DNA from: UBA4823 sp034436035
GTDB lineage: Bacteria > Chloroflexota > Anaerolineae > Anaerolineales > UBA4823
Assembly: GCA_034436035.1 (NCBI GenBank)
Contig: DAOTVW010000071.1
Span: forward strand, 1 to 38,176
DNA length: 38,176 bases
Direction: 5' to 3'
Part shown: piece after piece, positions 6,983 to 13,995 of the stretch
Position numbering within the stretch: position 1 is the stretch's first letter
How the letters are laid out: each line of letters begins with the position of its first letter
Program-made: the position numbers and the translations under genes
The notes under the pieces: generated by a model
Seen by the model: the letters and a program-made list of their open reading frames with translations, nothing else
What the model was told of the DNA's origin: nothing
The model's database searches: none

Positions 6983-7720
6983 TTATTTCAAAGCTTGCCG
7001 AAGTGATTCTAATTGGCCTGAAACTGAACCATCGAAAACTTTATCGCCTACACGAATAATCAAACCACCTAATATTTTAGGATCAACCCGAAACGTAACA
7101 CTGGATTGTTCGCCTATTTTTGACAAAATATCCTTTTTAACCGCCTCTTGTTCTTCTGGTAAAAGTGGTAAAGCACTAATGATCTCGGCTGATTCACCTT
7201 TGATTTCACTGCCTTCGAGGACAACCACTTTCCCACCTTTAACACCAGAGAAGAACTCTTTTAATAACGCATGTTGACGTTTTTCATCCAATGCTTCCCC
7301 GATCAACTTTTGGGCTGCTACGATAGCTAGCGAAGCCACTTGACTGCGTAATTCAAGCAATATCCGATCTCTTTCCTGAGCAGCATCTTCTAATGCTTCG
7401 TTGCGGATCTTTTCAGCCTGCTTTTCCGCTTCTACTAATACCTCGCGGGCAGCTATTTCAGCTCGTTCGGTTGCTTCACGGACTTTTTGTGCAGCCGCAG
7501 TTTGCGCTTCAACAATAATCGCTTGAGCTTCTTTCTCCGCATTAGCCCGGGCTTCAGCTGCGATGCGCGCATCTTCCAATCCCTGGGCAATCTTATTCTT
7601 GCGGTTTTCGAGCATATTCAGAATTGGTTTATACGCCCAAGCATATAATAAGATAAGCAAGATTGTGAAGTTGAAAATTTGAAATAAAAAGAATCCTAAA
7701 TTTAGTCCTAACTTATCCAT
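6983..7720 (-). CDS. atpF: ATP synthase F0 subunit b fused to C-terminal part of subunit delta
   Basis: The protein has 245 residues, compared with about 160 for a normal b. Residues 9-29 are the single membrane anchor and about 35-155 form the long Ala/Glu/Arg-rich coiled coil ending in VAAQKLIGEALDEKRQHALLKEF, the usual b C-terminus. Residues 160-245 add a second domain whose last 40 residues (VDPKILGGLIIRVGDKVFDGSV) match the conserved end of subunit delta/OSCP. The N-terminal helical domain of delta, which grips the alpha subunits, is not recognisable. It would act as peripheral stalk. It is the last gene of the F0 cluster and a terminator follows; there is no separate atpH and no F1 gene nearby. 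Ribosome binding site AGAGGA. Confidence 0.88.
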   Translation of the reverse strand: MDKLGLNLGFFLFQIFNFTILLILLYAWAYKPILNMLENRKNKIAQGLEDARIAAEARANAEKEAQAIIVEAQTAAAQKVREATERAEIAAREVLVEAEKQAEKIRNEALEDAAQERDRILLELRSQVASLAIVAAQKLIGEALDEKRQHALLKEFFSGVKGGKVVVLEGSEIKGESAEIISALPLLPEEQEAVKKDILSKIGEQSSVTFRVDPKILGGLIIRVGDKVFDGSVSGQLESLRQALK

Positions 7721-7742
7721 CTAATCCTCTTTCATCTTGGGA

Positions 7743-7988
7743 CTAACCAGCTGCAAAGATGATAATCAATGCCACTGCTAAAGCATAAATTGCTACAGCT
7801 TCCGAAAATGCCATACCTAAGATCATGTTCGTTTGAATAATCGGAGCTGCATCAGGGTTTCTTCCCATGGCTTGCACACCTCCCATTGCTGACAAACCAA
7901 CGCCAACTCCCGCTCCGATTGCTCCGAGCATTGCCAAACCAGCTCCTAATAGTTTTAATCCGGTAACAAATGCAACTGGATCATTCAT
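7743..7988 (-). CDS. atpE: ATP synthase F0 subunit c
   Basis: An 81-residue hairpin of two membrane helices. Helix 1 carries the glycine ladder G25-G27-G29-G31, the polar loop has R43-N44-P45, and helix 2 has the ion-binding carboxylate E63 in AFSEAVAIY. The Na+-type ligands (Gln in helix 1, Ser/Thr right after the Glu) are absent, so the rotor ring is predicted to carry protons. It lies between subunits a and b as usual, with AAGGAG upstream. Confidence 0.97.
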   Translation of the reverse strand: MNDPVAFVTGLKLLGAGLAMLGAIGAGVGVGLSAMGGVQAMGRNPDAAPIIQTNMILGMAFSEAVAIYALAVALIIIFAAG

Positions 7989-8014
7989 CGTTGTAAAACT
8001 CCTTCTAAAATAGA

Positions 8015-9070
8015 TTATTCATGTTGTTCCGCGGCATGATGGCTTACCGTAGCACCACTAATAAATATTGTCGCTAACAGGTAAAAAACATACGCCTGGA
8101 TAATTCCAAAAAATACCTCAAAAAGATACAACACCGGTGGCACTGCCACTGCGGTTAATGCACCGATAATGGATAACAATAATGCCCCAGCAAAAATATT
8201 TCCAAACAACCGGAAGCCAAATGAGAGAATCTTTGCAAATTCCAAAATAATTTCCAAAATACCAACACCAAAATTAATTAACCCAAATGGGCTCCCGGAA
8301 AGCAAATCTCTTACTGGGAAATATTTTTCAAAATATCCCATTCCCAATGCCCAAACGCCAAATACTTGCGTCATAAATACTGCAATGAATGCTAAAGCAA
8401 ATGGAAAATTAATGTCAGTGGCTGAACCACGTAAAAAGGGGATAATCTCACATGCATCGCAGATAGGATGAGATTCCGTATTTACACTAGCTTCGTTCTC
8501 ATTACCACTGGTCTGTTCGAAAGCAGGCTGACGTGGTTGGTTTTTATCAAGAGTATAAACTCCTAAACCGCCAATTTTAAATAATTGAACCGCGGCATAT
8601 CCCTTCCCTTCATGGACTTCTTGTATTCTTCCGATGCTTTCGAAGCCGGGTACAAGTTTAATCATATTTGCAACAAATATCAACAAAAAAATGGTCGCGG
8701 GAATCGGGAAAATCCTTTTTGCCCATTTTCCTGCTGAACCCTCTACTGTTTCCCATAAATATTGAACCAACGCTTCAAAAGCATTATAGAAACCTTCGGG
8801 AACTAATTTTCCACTTTTTGCAAATTTTCGTGCTCCGAAAAAAGCAATAGCGATTAATATTAGATCGGCAAGGAGTGTGGCTAAAATTGTGTTGGTTATT
8901 TGAAAACCACCAATTGCCAATCCGGTTGGTTCACCAGGCAATACCACAACTGGGCTAATGGGTTTCAATATCGAGGGGCCAATAAAGGCAGCATAGATAC
9001 CCAAAGCAAAAAGGAGTAGGATTGTAAAAGTTTTAATGTGAAATCGTTTTTTTGGTTTTTCTTCGCTCAC
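8015..9070 (-). CDS. atpB: ATP synthase F0 subunit a
   Basis: A 351-residue membrane protein, longer than the roughly 270 of E. coli. The essential arginine is R287 in SFGFRLFGNIFAGALLL, facing the c-ring. The extra length is largely a hydrophilic insertion at about residues 148-215, between early membrane helices, holding a CDAC pair (C204, C207). It starts with GTG at 9070 overlapping the TGA of the preceding AtpI/Z-like gene by 4 bp, suggesting translational coupling. The C-terminus has a small His cluster (SHHAAEQH). Confidence 0.95.
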   Translation of the reverse strand: MSEEKPKKRFHIKTFTILLLFALGIYAAFIGPSILKPISPVVVLPGEPTGLAIGGFQITNTILATLLADLILIAIAFFGARKFAKSGKLVPEGFYNAFEALVQYLWETVEGSAGKWAKRIFPIPATIFLLIFVANMIKLVPGFESIGRIQEVHEGKGYAAVQLFKIGGLGVYTLDKNQPRQPAFEQTSGNENEASVNTESHPICDACEIIPFLRGSATDINFPFALAFIAVFMTQVFGVWALGMGYFEKYFPVRDLLSGSPFGLINFGVGILEIILEFAKILSFGFRLFGNIFAGALLLSIIGALTAVAVPPVLYLFEVFFGIIQAYVFYLLATIFISGATVSHHAAEQHE

Positions 9071-9381
9071 CCGTTTATATCTCCTTTTTCTTTTTGTTGT
9101 CCATTGATTTCAGTTTTCATGATAGATGTATTTGCTTTCCTTGCTGCATTTATCGCAATTTTATAGGTAAGAAATAAAGATAATGGGGCAGACCCTAAAA
9201 CAAGAATAATCAAAAAAACGGGTTTGGTTCCCAATAAGCGATCCAAATAAAGTCCAAGAAATAAAGCAACGAATACAATCAATAACGTGAGACATCCAAC
9301 TTGTCCCGCTACGGCAGTCAATTTCAAATTTGCGTTTGCAAATGCTTCTGCTTGTTTCTGTCGCTTATCATCCTCTACCAT
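9067..9381 (-). CDS. AtpZ/AtpI-like small ATP synthase accessory protein
   Basis: A 104-residue protein with two membrane helices (about 25-48 and 53-76) separated by a short DRLLGTKP turn, typical of the AtpZ/AtpI family encoded just ahead of atpB. Family members help assemble the c-ring or move Mg2+/Ca2+; the role here is inferred. It is the first gene of the F0 transcription unit. The ATG lies nine bases after a -10 box and lacks a Shine-Dalgarno sequence. Confidence 0.8.
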   Translation of the reverse strand: MVEDDKRQKQAEAFANANLKLTAVAGQVGCLTLLIVFVALFLGLYLDRLLGTKPVFLIILVLGSAPLSLFLTYKIAINAARKANTSIMKTEINGQQKEKGDING

Positions 9382-9390
9382 GACTTGGGA

Positions 9391-9420
9391 ATTTTATCAC
9401 ATAAAAATTTATTCAGTCAA
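9391..9420 (-). promoter_or_regulatory. Promoter of the F0 cluster
   Basis: On the minus strand TTGACT (9420-9415) and TGA-TAAAAT (-10 at 9396-9391) are 18 bases apart. The -10 ends nine bases before the ATG at 9381, so the leader should be about 0-3 nt. It separates the ATP synthase genes from nuoN, whose stop is about 20 bp upstream. Confidence 0.72.
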
Positions 9421-9439
9421 TCCAAATCCCAAAATCTCA

Positions 9440-10894
9440 TTACCATAACGATTTAGCAGCCATCTGAGCCATATTAAACCACGGTGTAATAACTGTACCC
9501 ATCAGGACAATTCCGATACTTAGTACAGATAGTCCTAATACAAAAGATTTCGACATCGGAACCGGGATATTTTCATCCTCAGAACGATAAAGGTATATTA
9601 CTTTGAGCACCGTCAAATAGTAGTATAAGCCGATAATCGAATTAAGCACTGCAATTACAGCGAGCCCGATCAATCCTTGTTGGATAGCAGCAGCGAATAC
9701 CGAAAATTTAATTACAAAACCACCAAAGGGTGGCATGCCCGCTAAAGACAAGAATGATACCAACATCATGATTGCCAACCATGGTGACCTTCGGCTTAAG
9801 CCGGCAAACGAGGCAATTTCACTCGATCCGCTCGTCTTCTCAAATACTGCGACTGCACCAAATGCTGCCAAATTGGTGACGATATACACGGTCAAATAAA
9901 AAATCAAGCCGGTTAATCCAAGTTCGGATGCTGCGACTAAACCGATTAACGCATAGCCAGCATGGGCAATCGAAGAATAAGCAAGCAGACGTTTTATATT
10001 CTTTTGTGCTAATGCTAAAAGATTCCCAATCGTCATGGTAGCAATCGAGATCACGGCTAAAATAATTACCCAATATGGGGTTAATTGAGTAAAACTAACC
10101 ATTAATACCCGGGCAAGCACGGAGAATCCTGCCGCTTTCGACGCAGTTGATAAAAACCCTGAGATCATTGTGGGCGCGCCTTCGTACACATCTGGTGCCC
10201 AAAAATGTAAAGGAAAGGCAGAAATCTTGAATGCAAAACCAACCAATATTAGACTCAACGCACCATATAGCACAAATGGAGAGGTTTGTCCCTGTTGTAC
10301 AAATGTCACAAGATTATAAAGGTTCGTGGTTCCGCTGAAGCCATAAATCAAACTGAAACCATACAGCATAATTGCTGATGTCATCGCGCCAAAAAGCATA
10401 TATTTGAAACCAGCTTCTGTTGATTTATCGTCGTCCTTTAAGAATCCGGCTAAAACGTATAAAGGAATAGAAGTTGTTTCAATTGCTAAATAAAGCATAA
10501 TGATATCCGCTGAGGATGCCATTAAGCACATTCCCAATGTCGAACCTAACAAAAGGATATAAAATTCTCCTCTACGACCGAGCTGATCTAAATTCGTAGC
10601 AAACAGGGCGGTAATTGCTGCGGCAAACAAAAACATCATTCGGAAAATAAAACCTAGCCGATCAAACCTCAGCATTCCACCCCAAATTAATTGGGATTCC
10701 GTACCCGGTTTCGCAATGAGCAAACTTAATCCAATATCCAAAATTAATCCAAATGCCATCACCCAACCTAATGTTTTTCTTTGTTCTTTATTGAGGATTA
10801 AATCCAGAACAAAAATAATCAACCCGATTAGGAGCAAGAATAATTCAGGGAAGATAGCAAAGAACATTTGCGGTGAAAAGATTGTGCCAGTCAC
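9440..10894 (-). CDS. nuoN: NADH-quinone oxidoreductase subunit N (antiporter-like)
   Basis: A 484-residue Mrp-antiporter-like subunit with about 14 membrane helices. The proton-path residues are all present: E139 (LYLAIETTSIPLY, TM5), K223 (GFAFKISAFPLHFWAPD, TM7), K253 (STASKAAG, TM8) and K396 in TM12 (GGFVIKFS), the Lys typical of NuoN. It starts with GTG directly after the TAA of the preceding nuoM-type gene, with AGGTG as ribosome binding site inside that gene's end. It is the last gene of the complex I cluster. Confidence 0.96.
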   Translation of the reverse strand: MTGTIFSPQMFFAIFPELFLLLIGLIIFVLDLILNKEQRKTLGWVMAFGLILDIGLSLLIAKPGTESQLIWGGMLRFDRLGFIFRMMFLFAAAITALFATNLDQLGRRGEFYILLLGSTLGMCLMASSADIIMLYLAIETTSIPLYVLAGFLKDDDKSTEAGFKYMLFGAMTSAIMLYGFSLIYGFSGTTNLYNLVTFVQQGQTSPFVLYGALSLILVGFAFKISAFPLHFWAPDVYEGAPTMISGFLSTASKAAGFSVLARVLMVSFTQLTPYWVIILAVISIATMTIGNLLALAQKNIKRLLAYSSIAHAGYALIGLVAASELGLTGLIFYLTVYIVTNLAAFGAVAVFEKTSGSSEIASFAGLSRRSPWLAIMMLVSFLSLAGMPPFGGFVIKFSVFAAAIQQGLIGLAVIAVLNSIIGLYYYLTVLKVIYLYRSEDENIPVPMSKSFVLGLSVLSIGIVLMGTVITPWFNMAQMAAKSLW

Positions 10895-12367
10895 TTATGC
10901 ACCTCCCAATAAACGCAGGATGTTTTGCACTCCGCTTTGGACGAGTGGCACCATCCATCCTGGAAATACACCTAAAGTGATAAGAATTAAAGAAAGGAAA
11001 ACAAGGGCGATTTTGTCGAGAACTGTAACATCATGGACATGGCCGACAAATTCTTGTGGTAATGAACCATAGAAAACTTTTCCAATGACCCGGATGATAT
11101 AGGATGCAGTTATTACAATAGAAATAGCTGCAACGATTGCGATCCAAGGATGTGTTTTCCATACACCCATAAATATTGGAAACTCAGCAATGAACCCAGA
11201 GAAACCTGGCATACCCATGGATACCAAACCTCCGACGATAAAAGCGATGGCAACCATTGGCATCACTTTTCTAAAACCACCCAATTTTGGTATTTCTCTT
11301 GTATGGGCTTGATCATAAACCATACCAACCACAGCAAAGAATAGAGCTGTCATAACCCCATGGGAAAACATTTGAATTCCAGAACCAATCATTCCTTCTT
11401 TTGATAGTGTTGCAAACCCCATCAATACTAATCCCATATGAGAAACAGACGAAAAACCGATAACATATTTAAAATCTGTTTGAACCGAAGCAATAAATGC
11501 TCCATACACAACATTAACAAGGGTCAATAAAATAATCCAATTCATATGTACTTTTGCGCCTTCAGGGAGAAGCATTACGCCAACTCTCAAAGCAGCAAAT
11601 GCACCAAGCTTCATCAATACACCAGCATGGAACATCGAAACTGCAGTGGGAGCTGCAACATGACCATCCGGGCTCCAGTTATGAAAGGGGAAAATACCAC
11701 CTAACACACCAAATCCAATAAAGACAAATGGGAACCAAATAATTTGGAATGTACGAGAGAAGCCAGCATGTTCGAGTTGTAGCATATCAAACGTACCTAG
11801 CCCGGCAGCAAAGTACATCGCAATTGCACCGACTAAGGCGATAACGGAACCGACAAACAAATATAATGTCAACTTCATTGCGGCGTATTCGCGCGTCTCC
11901 TTCCACCCCCAGATGGAAATCAGTAAATACATTGGAAAAACTGCAATTTCATAAAAGAAAAACAACATGAATAAATCAAGCGAAACAAAAACGCCAAATA
12001 CCCCTGTCGCCAAAATAAACAAAAACGTAAAAAATTCACGGGGACGATCATCAATTCCCCACGAGATTAACACACCAGTAAACATGACTATGCCTGTTAA
12101 TAGGATTAATGGGGCGTTCATACCATCTAACCCCACTTTGTAGGATATCCCTAAAGCCGGTAGCCATGTGACTTGTTCGACAAACTGATATCCTCCAAGT
12201 GAAACATCATAGGAAAAATATGCCCAAGCAGATAATGTTAATGCGAAAGTTGCCGCTGCCAAAGCAGCCACCCGCACTTCCGCTTTTCTATTTTCTGGGA
12301 TAAGGAAGATAATCAGCGCAGCTACAATTGGCGTAAAGACAATAAAAGATAAGATCGGAAATTGCAT
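10895..12367 (-). CDS. nuoM: Second NuoM-type subunit of complex I (NuoM2)
   Basis: A 490-residue antiporter-like subunit of the NuoM group (KVGLDGMNAPLILLTG near the start). E140 in TM5 (FFYEIAVFPMY), K253 in TM8 (AGVLMKLGA) and E395 in TM12 (GFIAEFPIF) are kept. At the TM7 position where NuoM normally has Lys it has L222 (FGVLGGIFPFHNW), with H229 of PFH retained. It is clearly diverged from the neighbouring NuoM rather than a recent copy, so it is likely a distinct extra pump module between NuoM and NuoN, or NuoM and NuoL. GAGGTGAAG precedes the ATG. Confidence 0.93.
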   Translation of the reverse strand: MQFPILSFIVFTPIVAALIIFLIPENRKAEVRVAALAAATFALTLSAWAYFSYDVSLGGYQFVEQVTWLPALGISYKVGLDGMNAPLILLTGIVMFTGVLISWGIDDRPREFFTFLFILATGVFGVFVSLDLFMLFFFYEIAVFPMYLLISIWGWKETREYAAMKLTLYLFVGSVIALVGAIAMYFAAGLGTFDMLQLEHAGFSRTFQIIWFPFVFIGFGVLGGIFPFHNWSPDGHVAAPTAVSMFHAGVLMKLGAFAALRVGVMLLPEGAKVHMNWIILLTLVNVVYGAFIASVQTDFKYVIGFSSVSHMGLVLMGFATLSKEGMIGSGIQMFSHGVMTALFFAVVGMVYDQAHTREIPKLGGFRKVMPMVAIAFIVGGLVSMGMPGFSGFIAEFPIFMGVWKTHPWIAIVAAISIVITASYIIRVIGKVFYGSLPQEFVGHVHDVTVLDKIALVFLSLILITLGVFPGWMVPLVQSGVQNILRLLGGA

Positions 12368-12425
12368 TCTTCACCTCGAAACCATAACGTTGACAGATTC
12401 TCTAATGCGCATGATGACATTCACA

Positions 12426-13973
12426 CTAAAATATAGATTGCACAGCACGGTTGATAACATCTAAGATCCAGGCTGGCCAAATCCCGATCCATAACATCAG
12501 AATCATTAAGGGGGCAATTACAAAAATTTCCCGGAGTTTGATTTCTGTTAAATGTCCAACCCATTTTTCATTGAGTGGCCCATGCAGCACTTGTTTGATT
12601 CCTTTGAGAATATATGCTCCAGTAAAAAGTAAACCCAGCATTGCAATCGCGGTATAGAAAGTAAATATCGGCCAGCTGCCGCGTACTACCAAGAACTCTG
12701 AGATAAATCCATTTAAACCGGGCAAACCCAATGATGCCATGGATGTAAATATTAATATCCCACCATAAACCGGAACTAGTGGGAATAAACCACCAAATTC
12801 ATTTAAATCGCGGGTATGCGTCCTCTCATAGATAACTCCGACCAGGAAGAACATTCCTGCTGCAGATAAACCATGATTGAACATTTGTAAGACCGCACCA
12901 TTTAAGGCTATATTCGCATCGGGGGTATTCATCGCATAAGCCGCTGCTGCTATCCCCAAAACGACAAATCCCATATGATTGACAGAGGAATACGCAACCA
13001 ATCGTTTGAAATCAGTTTGCCCAAAAGATGCAAAGGCGCCAAATACGATTGCCATCACTGCTAAAAAGGCTAAGGCTGGGGCATATTGATGCGCTTCGGC
13101 TGGATAAAGCGGTAATACTAAGCGAAGAAATCCAAATGCACCTAACTTCAATAAAACACCTGCCAAAATCATCGACCCAGCAGTTGGCGCTTCAGTATGG
13201 GCATCTGGCAGCCAGGTGTGAAAAGGCCAGACTGGAACTTTAATCGCGAAAGCTAAAGTAAACGCCCAAAAAGCAATCGCTTTAACGACCGAGATATCCA
13301 ATCCAAACACGCTTTTGTTTAATGAAGTCCATTTCTCAAATAAAGTTGGAATATCAAAAGTACCAGAAACTACCCCAATCATCTGGATAGCTAATAATAA
13401 TCCTAAAGAACCCGCCATGGTATAGATCATAAACTTGAACGATGCATAAGTACGGGCAGGAATTTTGTTTCCTCCCCAAATCTCGCGTTCTCCTTTTTCA
13501 CTTCCCCATTGATTAATTAAGAAATACATCGGAACTAGTCCAAACTCCCAAAATACAAAGAAGAGCAACAGATCCAGCGCTAAAAATACCCCCAGCATCC
13601 CCATCTCCAGTAAGAAAAATAAAATCATGTAGGATTGAATATTTTCCTTTACGCTAAAAGAAGCTAACAATGCTAAAGGCGTCAATAATGTGGTCAACAA
13701 AACCATCGTCAGAGAAATACCATCTATTCCGATATGATATGAGGAATTGATAGCGGAATACCAGACTGCTAGCTCTTGAAATTGAAATCCCTTTACACCT
13801 TTATCGTATAAAAACCAAACATAAATAGAAAAACCTAACGGTATTAAACTGAGGATGAATGCTGCCCATTTGATTAATTTCTCTTGTTCCTTGGGAATTA
13901 ACAAGATAATCAACGCGCTAATCGCCGGAGAGAAAAGGATAAAACTTAATAGATGATTTGTCATAAACTCCAT
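12426..13973 (-). CDS. nuoM: NADH-quinone oxidoreductase subunit M (canonical NuoM)
   Basis: A 515-residue antiporter-like subunit close to the usual NuoM length. The start YHIGIDGISL and the residues E143 (FFVFWEFGLVPMY), K245 (AFAIKVPVWPFHTWLPDAH), K276 (AGVLLKLGA) and E426 (GFISEF) form a complete proton path. It lies between nuoL and the second nuoM-type gene. ATG at 13973 has GGAG six bases upstream; a second ATG at 13964 is also possible. Confidence 0.96.
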   Translation of the reverse strand: MEFMTNHLLSFILFSPAISALIILLIPKEQEKLIKWAAFILSLIPLGFSIYVWFLYDKGVKGFQFQELAVWYSAINSSYHIGIDGISLTMVLLTTLLTPLALLASFSVKENIQSYMILFFLLEMGMLGVFLALDLLLFFVFWEFGLVPMYFLINQWGSEKGEREIWGGNKIPARTYASFKFMIYTMAGSLGLLLAIQMIGVVSGTFDIPTLFEKWTSLNKSVFGLDISVVKAIAFWAFTLAFAIKVPVWPFHTWLPDAHTEAPTAGSMILAGVLLKLGAFGFLRLVLPLYPAEAHQYAPALAFLAVMAIVFGAFASFGQTDFKRLVAYSSVNHMGFVVLGIAAAAYAMNTPDANIALNGAVLQMFNHGLSAAGMFFLVGVIYERTHTRDLNEFGGLFPLVPVYGGILIFTSMASLGLPGLNGFISEFLVVRGSWPIFTFYTAIAMLGLLFTGAYILKGIKQVLHGPLNEKWVGHLTEIKLREIFVIAPLMILMLWIGIWPAWILDVINRAVQSIF

Positions 13974-13995
13974 TTTTTGCTCCTGCTGACAAAAC

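Noticed and set aside
7743..7988. A Na+-translocating c-ring
   Set aside because: Helix 1 lacks the Gln and the residue after E63 is Ala, not Ser/Thr, so the Na+ signature is missing.
10895..12367. Second nuoM as a pseudogene or recent duplication
   Set aside because: The frame is intact, has its own ribosome binding site, retains three of four channel residues, and is too diverged from the neighbouring nuoM to be a recent copy.
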